Assembly: GCF_035958815.1 (NCBI RefSeq)
Contig: NZ_CP108383.1
Location: forward strand, 5,456,001 to 5,520,000
Source of the DNA: Nocardia sp. NBC_01327
Lineage (GTDB): Bacteria; Actinomycetota; Actinomycetes; Mycobacteriales; Mycobacteriaceae
Reading direction: 5' to 3'
DNA: 64,000 bases
Below, piece by piece: positions 7,583-15,676 of this stretch. The notes beneath the pieces were generated by a model. The model saw nothing but the letters and a program-made list of their open reading frames with translations. It was not told the DNA's origin and did not search any database. The first letter of the stretch is position 1. Every line of letters begins with the position of its first letter. Position numbers and translations under genes: made by a program.

Positions 7583-9412
7583 TCAGGACAGGTTCACCAC
7601 ATTGTCCGGGGCGGGGGTGGTGTAGAGCGCGGCGATCTCGGCCGCGTACTTGCTGGTGATCGGGTTGCGCTTGAGCTTGAGGGTGGGGGTCAGCTCGTCA
7701 CCGCCGGGCTCCCAGCCCCGATCGATGAGGATGAAGCGCTTGATCTGTTCCACGCGGGCGAGTTTCGTATTGGCGGCGGCCACCGCGGCCTTCACCTCGG
7801 CGATGATCTCCGGGCGTGCCGAGAGCGTCTTCAGATCGGCCTCCGGGATGCCCAGGGCCTTGGCGCGCACGGCGGCGGTATCGGGGTCGAGCACGATGAG
7901 CGCGGCGATGTACGGCTTGGCCTCACCGATCGCCACCACCTGGCCGACCAGCGAGGACGCCGAGGTCACGGTGTTCTCGATATTGGTGGGCGAGAGGTTC
8001 TTTCCCGCCTCGGTGATGATGAGTTCCTTCTTGCGATCGACGATGGTGACGTACCCGTCGCCGTCGATGGTCGCCACATCACCGGTGTGCAGCCAGCCGT
8101 CGCCGTCGATGGCCTCCTTGGTCTTCTCCGGCATCTTGCGGTACCCGTGGGTGACGATATCGCCGCGCAGCAGCAGCTCGCCGTCCTCGCCGAGGCGGAT
8201 CTCGGTGCCCTGCAGCGGGATTCCGACGGTACCGGGCTTGGGCTTGTTCATCGGGGTGTAGGTGCCGACGCCGGAGGTTTCCGACATGCCCCACACCTCG
8301 GTGACCACGAACCCGAGCCCGAGCATGTACTCGAGGGTCTCCGGCGGAATGGCCGCCGCGCCCGAGGCCGCGACCTTCAGTTCACCGAAACCCAAGGCCT
8401 CCCGCAGTTTCGACAGCACCAGGGCATCGGCGAGCTTGTGCTGCACATCCAGCAGCAGCCCGCGCCCGTTGCCGGACAGATCGGCGCGCGCGGCACTGAT
8501 ACCGACGCCGATGGCCCAGTTCGCCAGCGCCTTCTTCACCGGGCTGGGCTCGGTGGCGAGTTTGGCGTCGATACCGGCCTTGATCTTCTGCCACACCCGC
8601 GGCACGCCGAAGAAGGCGGTAGGGCGGGCATCGGGCAGGGCGGCGGCGATTTCGCGCGGGTCCGGCACGCAGGTCATCTGCACACCGGTGAACAGATTGG
8701 CGCAGTGCCCGGAAATGCGGTCTGCCACATGGGCGGCCGGCAGATACGACACCGAGCGGTCGTCGAGGCCGACCGTCAGCGGGCCCGAGACCAGTCCCAC
8801 GATCTGCGCGACCACATTGCGATGGGTCAGCTCCACACCCTTGGACGGGCCGGTGGTGCCGGAGGTGTAGATGAGCGTGGCGACATCGTCGGCCTTGACC
8901 GCCTGCCACGCGGCATCGAAGTCGAAATCGGCGGCGGGCGCGGCCTCCACCTCGGCGAGGGTGAGGGTGCCCGCGGCAGAGCCCTCGACCAGCACGATGT
9001 GCTCGAGTTCCACACCCGCACCGCGCACGGCGTCCAGGAATGCCGGTTCGGTGATCACGATCTTGTTCTCGGCATTGGTGAACAGATGCGCGATCTGCTC
9101 GGCCGAGGAGGTGTTGTAGATCGAGAACGGGGTCGCGCCCAGATGCAGGGCAGCGGTGTCGACCAGATTGAACTCGGGACGGTTGGTCAGCATGATGCCC
9201 ACGGTGTCGCCCTGCGTGACCCCGATTCCGGCCAGCCCCGCCGCAATGCTGCGCACGTGCTGCCCGTATTCGCGCCAGGTGATCTCCCGGGTGCCCCCGA
9301 CGGTGCGGATCGCGACCTGCTCCGGACGCAGCGTCAGCGTCTGCTGGAACGCCGCCGGAATCGTGAAGACCGTTTTGCCCGATTTGTGCGGATAGCCGAT
9401 GTCTGTCGTCAT
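7583..9412 (-). CDS. Long-chain fatty-acid-CoA ligase (FadD, FAA1-like)
   Basis: A 609-residue ANL-superfamily adenylating enzyme. A3 loop: TLIYTSGTTGPSKGVELTHR. A5: VWGMSETSGVGTY. A7/A8: GWLHTGDVATIDGDGYVTIV, then DRKKELIITEAGKNLSP. The lid lysine region lies toward the end. The protein begins MTTDIGYPHKSGKTVF at ATG 9412; a longer in-frame extension is non-conserved. Length and motifs fit mycobacterial FadD15-like acyl-CoA synthetases that activate long fatty acids with ATP. It is convergent with the PEBP gene. A paralogue of similar length lies at 39202-40998. Confidence 0.92.
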   Translation of the reverse strand: MTTDIGYPHKSGKTVFTIPAAFQQTLTLRPEQVAIRTVGGTREITWREYGQHVRSIAAGLAGIGVTQGDTVGIMLTNRPEFNLVDTAALHLGATPFSIYNTSSAEQIAHLFTNAENKIVITEPAFLDAVRGAGVELEHIVLVEGSAAGTLTLAEVEAAPAADFDFDAAWQAVKADDVATLIYTSGTTGPSKGVELTHRNVVAQIVGLVSGPLTVGLDDRSVSYLPAAHVADRISGHCANLFTGVQMTCVPDPREIAAALPDARPTAFFGVPRVWQKIKAGIDAKLATEPSPVKKALANWAIGVGISAARADLSGNGRGLLLDVQHKLADALVLSKLREALGFGELKVAASGAAAIPPETLEYMLGLGFVVTEVWGMSETSGVGTYTPMNKPKPGTVGIPLQGTEIRLGEDGELLLRGDIVTHGYRKMPEKTKEAIDGDGWLHTGDVATIDGDGYVTIVDRKKELIITEAGKNLSPTNIENTVTSASSLVGQVVAIGEAKPYIAALIVLDPDTAAVRAKALGIPEADLKTLSARPEIIAEVKAAVAAANTKLARVEQIKRFILIDRGWEPGGDELTPTLKLKRNPITSKYAAEIAALYTTPAPDNVVNLS

Positions 9413-9581
9413 AACCCTTTTCCGATTGCCTCTCGCTTCACCCGCCACCCGCATGCACCCATTCGACCTGCGAGAACCTCGACGTCCGAGAAGACACCCA
9501 ACCGACCCACGCACATGGCCACACGCCCTGCTGTGGCGCGGCTCACTCAGCTTAGCCAGAAAGTCGCGCCTGTGTCGCGCG

Positions 9582-10496
9582 CTACATCTGCTCCGCTGTG
9601 GCCGAAGCCCGCGCACGCCGGTGCGGGCCCGACAGGCGCCGTATCGCCGTTCGGGAGCGAATCCATGCGGTCGCAGCCGCGGGATGGGTCAGCATCCATG
9701 CCATCAGCACCACGCTCTGACTGGCCACGACAACCTCCCGCCCGGCGAAGAACGGCGCCGCCAGCGCGCCGCCGACCATGGCCGTCCCCAGGATTCGCCT
9801 GCCCCAGATGGCTACTCGCCACGCCAGCCGCGAGGGCAGCCGATGACCGCCGAGCCGCCGCTTGGCCTCCAGATAGGCGAGCGCGCGCGCACTGCGCGGC
9901 ACCGTGGTCAGCGGAACCGGAGTGACGGCCAGTCCTGATCGGCGCAGTGCCTGCGCCTTGCCCGGATTGTTGGTCAGCAGGCGCACCGACCCCGGGCCGA
10001 GTGCGGCGAGAAATTCAGCGGCCTGCCTGTAGCAGCGCGTATCGTCCTCGACCGCGAGAATGCGGTAGCTGGCGTAGGTGTCGACCCGTCGCAACTGGGT
10101 GATGCGCAGTCCCTTCGCCTTCGTGATCAGGCCCGCGCCACGACCCTCCTGCTCGAGATAGATCAGGACGCCGACACCCTCGGACTGAATTCGGTTCATG
10201 GCCAGCTGCAGTTCGGGACCGCAATCACAATCCTGGGACTCGAGCGCGTCGCCGTAGAGGCACCGCGAGTGGATTCGGACCAGTGGATCGGAGTGCACCT
10301 CGGGATCGCCGAACAGGAGCGCGTGCCCGGCCGCACCACGGTCATCGAATTCCACCACGCGCACCCGCAATTCCGAGCCCCTGCGGGTCAATTGGTGCTC
10401 GGTCTGCGCGGCGAGTCGATCTGGCTCATTCTGAACTGGCGCTCGGGACGGAGAGGACACGTCGGACACGACTGAGCTGCCAAGGATGGTCGGCAC
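9582..10496 (-). CDS. GTP cyclohydrolase II paralogue with Tyr-to-Leu change and C-terminal membrane tail
   Basis: 304 residues. Residues about 40-215 are a GTP cyclohydrolase II domain. Zinc Cys79, Cys90 and Cys92 lie in LVRIHSRCLYGDALESQDCD, with YLEQEGRGAGL, Arg154 in DDTR, and LLTNNPGK. At the position of E. coli RibA Tyr105 (KIRAY) it has KAKGL, that is Leu130. In Streptomyces coelicolor SCO6655 a Met at this position stops the reaction at the formylated pyrimidine, so a changed product is likely here too. Residues about 225-275 add two hydrophobic segments (AMVGGALAAPFF; VVVASQSVVLMAWML), so the protein may be membrane-bound. Starts at GTG 10496 with no clear Shine-Dalgarno sequence. 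Divergent from a second paralogue. Confidence 0.85.
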   Translation of the reverse strand: MPTILGSSVVSDVSSPSRAPVQNEPDRLAAQTEHQLTRRGSELRVRVVEFDDRGAAGHALLFGDPEVHSDPLVRIHSRCLYGDALESQDCDCGPELQLAMNRIQSEGVGVLIYLEQEGRGAGLITKAKGLRITQLRRVDTYASYRILAVEDDTRCYRQAAEFLAALGPGSVRLLTNNPGKAQALRRSGLAVTPVPLTTVPRSARALAYLEAKRRLGGHRLPSRLAWRVAIWGRRILGTAMVGGALAAPFFAGREVVVASQSVVLMAWMLTHPAAATAWIRSRTAIRRLSGPHRRARASATAEQM

Positions 10497-10513
10497 GGCA
10501 GAACCGTACAGCC

Positions 10514-10534
10514 GACAGGCCGATTATGCCTGTC
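10514..10534. promoter_or_regulatory. Small inverted repeat between divergent GTP cyclohydrolase II genes
   Basis: GACAGGC (10514-10520) and GCCTGTC (10528-10534), separated by 7 bp. It lies in the AT-richer 169-bp region between the two divergent starts. A shared operator is possible; no regulator is identified. Confidence 0.35.
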
Positions 10535-10665
10535 AAACGAGCACTCGAATTTGCCGAAAATTCGCCGACCTGCGCATATGCGTCGAATGTCGCAATATCC
10601 GCAGTCGGTCGACCTACCATTCTGGGACGGCCGGTTGCTCAGCGAAAAGTGTTCCAGGACAGGTC

Positions 10666-11280
10666 ATGTGGACCAATCTCAACCATGCGAGCCACTGGTG
10701 CACCCGCGACGGCCGCGAACTGCGGGTGCGGGTGACCGATATTCGCGCCGGCCAGGACTCCGGTCATGTCCTGGCCTTCGGTTCGATCTCCGACGGTTGC
10801 CTGGTCAGAATCCACTCCCGGTGCCTGTACGGCGAATCGCTGGGCTTTCAGGATTGCGACTGCAAGCCGCAGCTCGATCGCTCACTCGACCTCATTCAGG
10901 CGGAAGGATCGGGCATCCTGGTCTACCTCGAGCAGGAGGGGCGCGGACACGGCCTGCTCGCCAAGGCGCGTGGTTACGGTGAGAGCGAACGCACCGGGCT
11001 GGATACCTTCGCCAGCTTTCTGTCGCTGGGTTACTCCGCCGACGATCGCCAGTACACCCACGCGGCACAGGCTTTGGTGGATCTGGGCCTCACGGCCGTG
11101 CAGCTGCTCACCAACAATCCGCACAAGCTCAGCGCGGTCGCCAATGTGGGCATCCGTGCCACGGTGGTGCCACTGCGCACGCACCCGCGCACGGCGCGCG
11201 AGCGTGAGTATCAGGAGGCCAAGCGCATGTACGGGCACTGGATTCCCACCGACCGCGTGCCGTGGGCGGTGAACTTCTAG
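10666..11280 (+). CDS. GTP cyclohydrolase II (catalytic Tyr present)
   Basis: 204 residues from ATG 10666. It is a single GTP cyclohydrolase II domain of typical length. Zinc ligands Cys53, Cys64 and Cys66 lie in LVRIHSRCLYGESLGFQDCD, with YLEQEGRGHGLLAKARGY containing Tyr104 (E. coli Tyr105 position), SADDRQY with Arg128, and LLTNNPHK. It should therefore hydrolyse GTP to 2,5-diamino-6-ribosylamino-pyrimidinone phosphate, formate and pyrophosphate. There is no fused RibB domain and no other riboflavin gene nearby, so a role outside housekeeping flavin synthesis is likely. It ends 6 bp before the convergent PfkB-like gene. A longer ORF upstream to 10486 has non-coding composition. Confidence 0.88.
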   Translation: MWTNLNHASHWCTRDGRELRVRVTDIRAGQDSGHVLAFGSISDGCLVRIHSRCLYGESLGFQDCDCKPQLDRSLDLIQAEGSGILVYLEQEGRGHGLLAKARGYGESERTGLDTFASFLSLGYSADDRQYTHAAQALVDLGLTAVQLLTNNPHKLSAVANVGIRATVVPLRTHPRTAREREYQEAKRMYGHWIPTDRVPWAVNF

Positions 11281-11286
11281 CCGCGC

Positions 11287-12843
11287 TCAGCGGTGCAGGT
11301 TGCCGGCTACGTCCCGGACGGTCGCGGCGGCGGAATCCTCGGCGTCGGCGAGCTTGTCGATGGCCTCGATCCTCGGCATGGAGGCCGGGATGCTCGAAAT
11401 ATCCTCTCGCGCAGAGACCGCCGCCGCGGCCCACTCCACAGTGCGCTCATCGTCGTGCCGGCGCTGCGCCGCATCGACCGGACGCACCCGCGTCACCAAG
11501 CGGTAGATCAAGGCGGAGATGAAGGCCGGTGACATTCCCGGCGCGCGGACGAGCGGCCCCGCGGAGCGCACCGACGACGGCAGCGAGCCCGAACCCGGTG
11601 CGCCGGACGGAAACTGCGCGACGATGCTTTCGCGGTCGCGAAAGTGAATGGCGCACTGCGACCCATCGATCACCACAACGGCGCCGACCTGCAGCTCGAG
11701 CAGTTCCCGGGTGGTGTCGGCACAGGTGCCGCCCGGCCGCATACCGGCCAGTTCGTCCGCGGTGCCGATGAGATAGTCGACCTTGCCCAGCAGTGCCAGC
11801 ACCCGCTCCGAGAGCTGTCGCGGCGGCGAGGCATTGACCAGCAGCCACGGCGGGGACTGTGGCTGCGACGCCGCGTCGATGACTTCGGCCATGACCTCGT
11901 CCGATTGCTCGAAGGTCAGCAGGACCGCCGCCGACGCGCGCAGCGCCTGGCGAATCGGATCGTCGATATCGCGGGCGGCGAACCAGATTCGATCCTGTTT
12001 GTTGGCAATCGAGGTGTAACTGCCGTCGTGCGACATGATGACGGTGGCCACCGGAGTGCGGTATCCGGAGATCACCGGTATCAGGCTGGTATCGACATTC
12101 TCGCTGTGCAGGTAGGTGAGGATCTTCTCGCCGTTGTCGTCATTGCTGACCGCGGCGAACAGGCGCGCGTCGAGCTCGAGACGCGCCAGCGCCACCGCGC
12201 GGTTGAGTCCTTTGCCGCCGGGGTGCTCGTCGAAATCGCCGAACAGCGAGGAGCCCGGCCGGGGGAAGGTCTCGACCGTGTGAATGCGGTCCCAGGCCGC
12301 ATCACCGACCACGACCACCGTCGAGCGCGCCTGCGCGCCTGCGACTTCTGCTGCCGGAACCACGGATTCGGAGATGAGCAACGTGCTGAGCGCGGTGAAC
12401 GCCTCCGTCTCGGGAGCGCCCGCCCGCAGCGCCCGCGCGGTCGGTGTGGATCGCTCCGCGGGAGCGCGCACCGCTTCGTAGAGCACCTGCCAGTTCTCCG
12501 CCAGACAGCGCCGGCGCATGCCCAGGTTCGGACCATACAACCGGTCCGCGAGTGCGGAGGGAAGCACGGCCGACAACATTTCCAGGCACAGCTCGGCGTC
12601 GATGATCAGTTGATCTGTCGCAGCGAGTCTTCCGGCGAGGTAGCGGATCGCATGGGGGAGGGCTTCCACGGGCGTCGTCCCGGCCAGATGCGCGTAGCGG
12701 CGCACGATCACCAGCTTCAACAGCGGGCCGATATCGACACTGAGGTTGCGCTCCCCCCGCATGCCCGAGAGCTTGCGCAGCCGCTCGAGAATCCCGCGTA
12801 CCGCATGAACATCGATGCTGTGCGGAGGACTCGGAGTCGTCAT
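11287..12843 (-). CDS. PfkB/ribokinase-fold protein with N-terminal extension and degenerate active site
   Basis: 518 residues. Residues 1-172 are an unrecognised helical domain. From about 173 the PfkB fold starts (STVVVVGDAAWDRIHTVETF) with the sugar-binding motif HPGGKGLNRAVALARLELDA at about 208-227. The C-terminal PfkB signature, normally TTGAGDAF, reads APGMSPAF (434-441): the catalytic Asp is Pro and the anion-hole Gly is Ser. Phosphotransfer is therefore doubtful; ligand binding or altered chemistry is more likely. The ATG at 12843 follows GGGAGGTGAGGGCGGT, an excellent Shine-Dalgarno sequence. A small membrane ORF ends inside that site. It is convergent with the Tyr-containing GTP cyclohydrolase II. 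Confidence 0.85.
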   Translation of the reverse strand: MTTPSPPHSIDVHAVRGILERLRKLSGMRGERNLSVDIGPLLKLVIVRRYAHLAGTTPVEALPHAIRYLAGRLAATDQLIIDAELCLEMLSAVLPSALADRLYGPNLGMRRRCLAENWQVLYEAVRAPAERSTPTARALRAGAPETEAFTALSTLLISESVVPAAEVAGAQARSTVVVVGDAAWDRIHTVETFPRPGSSLFGDFDEHPGGKGLNRAVALARLELDARLFAAVSNDDNGEKILTYLHSENVDTSLIPVISGYRTPVATVIMSHDGSYTSIANKQDRIWFAARDIDDPIRQALRASAAVLLTFEQSDEVMAEVIDAASQPQSPPWLLVNASPPRQLSERVLALLGKVDYLIGTADELAGMRPGGTCADTTRELLELQVGAVVVIDGSQCAIHFRDRESIVAQFPSGAPGSGSLPSSVRSAGPLVRAPGMSPAFISALIYRLVTRVRPVDAAQRRHDDERTVEWAAAAVSAREDISSIPASMPRIEAIDKLADAEDSAAATVRDVAGNLHR

Positions 12844-12850
12844 ACCGCCC

Positions 12851-13216
12851 TCACCTCCCACTCGAATGCACCCGCACCGCAGACTGATTCGAGGCCGGGC
12901 CGGTAGGTCGCCGGGGAAGGGTCCGCGACACAATGCGGCGTTCTCGATGAATCGTTCGCAGGGCGGCAGAGTGTGCGCTGCCGCCCCAACGATACCGCCG
13001 AACATGTTTACCGACCAGGTAAAACGTCAATCCCGCTGAGACAAAGGCAAATGCCGCGAAATGTCCGGCAAATGCCATACTGGAGTTGGCGAAGTTTCGC
13101 CCCCACCAGACGGTTTCGGAGGTCCTGGTGTACGGAGTGATTTTCCTGGTCCGGCATTTCCGGCGGCGGCGCGCAGCGGCGAGCGAATCCGATACCGAGT
13201 CCGAGATCGCATTCAC
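12851..13216 (-). CDS. Possible small membrane protein upstream of the PfkB-like gene
   Basis: A 121-residue ORF with one clear hydrophobic segment (SSMAFAGHFAAFAFVSAGLT, then FYLVGKHVRRYR) and Arg-rich ends. Its TGA (12851-12853) lies within the GGAGGTGA Shine-Dalgarno sequence of the PfkB-like gene, the spacing expected of a coupled operon. The composition is less GC-biased than the neighbours and the ATG at 13216 has a weak ribosome site. It may be a real small gene or a chance ORF. No homologue recognised. Confidence 0.4.
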   Translation of the reverse strand: MNAISDSVSDSLAAARRRRKCRTRKITPYTRTSETVWWGRNFANSSMAFAGHFAAFAFVSAGLTFYLVGKHVRRYRWGGSAHSAALRTIHRERRIVSRTLPRRPTGPASNQSAVRVHSSGR

Positions 13217-13400
13217 CGGCTAGACCGGCGACATTTCCCCCGGCGCAGCGAAACCGTCCCTCCGTCGTCGCCCGCTCCATCCACGCAGACCACACGTGGG
13301 TAGCGACATCTCCAGCCGATCACCACATTTCGATCGGCTCCTTCCGGCATCCCGGACTCCGGGCGCCCGCGACGACACCCTCACCCACAGGGAGACCGTC

Positions 13401-13676
13401 GTGATTTATGAGAGCAGTCGTTCGATCACCAGCAGTACCTGTCCCGAATGGGCGCGCCGGCGCGCCGATGCCGGCGAACCGGCCTGGATAGTGAGCTGGT
13501 GGCCGGAGGTGTTGTTGACCTGTGGACAGGCCAGGGATGCAATGGAACTGGCCGAGTTGTGCAGTGGGCCGGTGGAGCCGGGTGCGCGGGCGGAGGCGCT
13601 GGCCGGGGAATTGGGAACCTCGGTGAAACATGTCATGGCGGTGCTGCATCAGCGGATGATGGAGCGGGGCAGATGA
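13401..13676 (+). CDS. Small hypothetical protein, paralogue of the next gene
   Basis: 91 residues from GTG 13401, which has CAGGGAGACCGTC upstream; an extension to 13296 looks non-coding. The core reads PEWARRRADAGEPAWIVSWW, then LLTCGQARDAMELAEL, and ends in a helix HVMAVLHQRMMER. The same layout (PEFARR, VWCLSWLPEQRLTREQA, AERAARLGILVEHAVVVLAQ) is seen in the gene at 13844, so the two are tandem duplicates. No catalytic motif, signal peptide or membrane segment. Function unknown. Confidence 0.65.
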   Translation: MIYESSRSITSSTCPEWARRRADAGEPAWIVSWWPEVLLTCGQARDAMELAELCSGPVEPGARAEALAGELGTSVKHVMAVLHQRMMERGR

Positions 13677-13843
13677 GCGCAGACCTCACCGGCGAGGCCG
13701 CACAGTGATACGCGGACGGGTGGGGAGTTGCCGTATGTAGCAAGGAAATTCCCGGCATATCGGGCGATTCGGGATGTGGTGAAATACCGACCGCTCGGTA
13801 ATCGATGAAGAACAAATACAGTTCGCCCAGGGAGGACCCAGCA

Positions 13844-14260
13844 GTGACAATCGATATCAATCAGCGGGAGATGACCAGTGACATCACCCCCGAATTCGCG
13901 CGGCGCGCACAGGGGGAGGAGGTGTGGTGTCTGAGCTGGCTACCCGAACAGCGACTGACCCGGGAACAGGCGCATGCCGGAATGGAATTGGACGAAATCC
14001 TGTCCGATCCGGACGTGGTCTTCGACGATGCCGCACACTCCGAAGCCGCCGAACGCGCCGCCCGGCTGGGCATCCTGGTCGAGCACGCGGTGGTCGTGCT
14101 GGCGCAGCGCCTGGCCGAGCGCATGCACCACCAGACCCTGCCGCCCTGCGTCACCGACGCCGCACTGCCGCCGCTGCCCGAGCCGATGCTGGCCGGCTGG
14201 TTCTCCGCGACCTACGCGCCCGCCACCACGGGCGCGCGCTCGCAGCACCTGTGGGCGTGA
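13844..14260 (+). CDS. Small hypothetical protein, paralogue of the previous gene
   Basis: 138 residues from GTG 13844, chosen because GGGAGGACCCAGCA precedes it; the in-frame ATG at 13805 lacks such a site. Residues about 15-95 match the protein at 13401: Pro-Glu-aromatic-Ala-Arg-Arg, W-x-x-SW-x-PE, and the LTREQAHAGMELDEI helix. The C-terminal 40 residues are Pro-rich and specific to this copy (LPPLPEPMLAGWF). Function unknown. A hairpin at 14276-14302 closes the gene. Confidence 0.7.
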   Translation: MTIDINQREMTSDITPEFARRAQGEEVWCLSWLPEQRLTREQAHAGMELDEILSDPDVVFDDAAHSEAAERAARLGILVEHAVVVLAQRLAERMHHQTLPPCVTDAALPPLPEPMLAGWFSATYAPATTGARSQHLWA

Positions 14261-14275
14261 GCTCCCCGCACGAAG

Positions 14276-14302
14276 GGGCCTGACCGGAGAGTGATCAGGC
14301 CC
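14276..14302. terminator. Bidirectional hairpin terminator
   Basis: GGGCCTGA (14276-14283) pairs with TCAGGCCC (14295-14302). It sits between two convergent genes and overlaps the pyrD stop codon. Confidence 0.7.
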
Positions 14303-15410
14303 GGGCGGTGTGCCCCGCACCGACCGCCTCGGACAGGCTGGCATAACCGTGCGCGCGCAGCTTGACGGCCAGACCGCGATGAATACGGCGGGCCCACAGC
14401 GGACCGCCGTAGATGAACCCCGTGAAGCCTTGCAGCAGTGAGGCTCCGGCGAGAACGCGCTCCCACGCCTGCTCGGCGGTCTCGATACCGCCGACCGAGA
14501 TGAGCACTAGGCGATCGCCCACCCGGGCATACAGCCGCCGCAGCACCTCGAGGGACCGGTCCGCGACCGGCGGACCCGACAGCCCGCCCGCACCCAGCGC
14601 GGCGACCTGCTCGGCATCGGTGCGCAACCCGTCCCGGCGAATCGTGGTGTTGGTGGCCACGATTCCGGCCAGACCCAGCTCCACCGCGAGATCGGCCACC
14701 GCATCGATGTCCTCGTCGGACAGGTCCGGGGCGATCTTCACCAGCACCGGCACCGTCACACTGTCCAGGACCGCCTGCAGCAGCGGGCGCAGCGAATCGA
14801 CCGCTTGCAGATCACGCAGGCCCGGGGTGTTCGGGGAACTGACGTTCACGACCACAAAATCGGCCAGCGGGCCCAGCAGTTTCGCGCTGATGGCGTAATC
14901 GGCGGCGGCATCGGCGGCTTCGACGATCTTGGTCTTGCCGATGTTCGCGCCGATCGGAATACCACCGGGGCGGCGCGTGGCCAGATACCGCGCGGCCGCT
15001 TCGGCGCCGTGATTGTTGAAGCCCATGCGATTGATCAGCGCCCGGTCCGCGGGCAGCCGGAACAGCCGCGGCGCCGGATTGCCCGGCTGCGCCTGCGCGG
15101 TGACCGTGCCGATCTCGGCATAGCCGAAACCGAGCGGACCCCACGTATCGGCGCCCTCGGCGTTCTTGTCGAACCCGGCCGCCATCCCCAGCGGGCTCGG
15201 GAAATCCACCCCGAACACCCGTGAGGCCAGCACCGGATCCTGCGCCACCAGCAGTTTCGAGGTCACCCAGCGGCCCGGCGCGAACCGGGTCGAGAGCTTC
15301 ATCGCACCGAAGGCCAGATGGTGGATGCGTTCCGGCGGGAGCAGGAACATCACCTTCAGCAGCAGGGCATACAGGCGCTCGCCGATATTCGTGAAGGCCA
15401 TGCGGGTCAC
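14295..15410 (-). CDS. pyrD: Dihydroorotate dehydrogenase (quinone), class 2
   Basis: 371 residues. PyrD oxidises dihydroorotate to orotate in pyrimidine synthesis, using FMN and a membrane quinone. The N-terminal helices (YALLLKVMFLLPPERIHHLA) are the membrane-associating domain of class 2 enzymes. Motifs: PLGMAAGFDKNAEG, NRMGFNNHGAEA, VVNVSSPNTPGLRDLQ with the class 2 catalytic Ser, LVKIAPDLSDEDI, and ISVGGIETAEQAWERVLAGA with QGFTGFIYGGP. GTG at 15410 overlaps the stop of the DUF5703 gene (GTGA), so translation is coupled. The order lipoprotein-DUF5703-pyrD is conserved in mycobacteria. Confidence 0.97.
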   Translation of the reverse strand: MTRMAFTNIGERLYALLLKVMFLLPPERIHHLAFGAMKLSTRFAPGRWVTSKLLVAQDPVLASRVFGVDFPSPLGMAAGFDKNAEGADTWGPLGFGYAEIGTVTAQAQPGNPAPRLFRLPADRALINRMGFNNHGAEAAARYLATRRPGGIPIGANIGKTKIVEAADAAADYAISAKLLGPLADFVVVNVSSPNTPGLRDLQAVDSLRPLLQAVLDSVTVPVLVKIAPDLSDEDIDAVADLAVELGLAGIVATNTTIRRDGLRTDAEQVAALGAGGLSGPPVADRSLEVLRRLYARVGDRLVLISVGGIETAEQAWERVLAGASLLQGFTGFIYGGPLWARRIHRGLAVKLRAHGYASLSEAVGAGHTARA

Positions 15411-15676
15411 ATCACCGCCTCGGGTGTCGGGGATAGCAGGGAACTCTTGCGGCGGCGCAGCAGCACCCGGCGACTGCCGTCCGTGTAGGCACGCACCCGC
15501 GACAGCTCCCAGCCACCGAATTCGGCCTGAATGGCCAGGCGCATGGAGGCGGTCACGCGATTCATCTCCGGGGGGAGCCGTAGCGGCACGTATTCGTACT
15601 CGTCATCGCTGGAATGCTCCCAGCCTGCCGGTATCGGTCGCGATTGCCGCGCTGATCGTGATGCCCGAGCCATCAC
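15407..15676 (-). CDS. DUF5703-family small protein
   Basis: 89 residues, with a core EYEYVPLRLPPEMNRVTASM followed by RLAIQAEFGGWELSRVRAY and TDGSRRVLLRRRKS. This matches the small DUF5703 proteins I recall encoded next to pyrD in mycobacteria and nocardiae. Its ATG at 15676 overlaps the stop of the lipoprotein gene (ATGA), and its stop overlaps the pyrD start (GTGA), making a tight three-gene operon. Function unknown. Confidence 0.85.
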   Translation of the reverse strand: MMARASRSARQSRPIPAGWEHSSDDEYEYVPLRLPPEMNRVTASMRLAIQAEFGGWELSRVRAYTDGSRRVLLRRRKSSLLSPTPEAVM

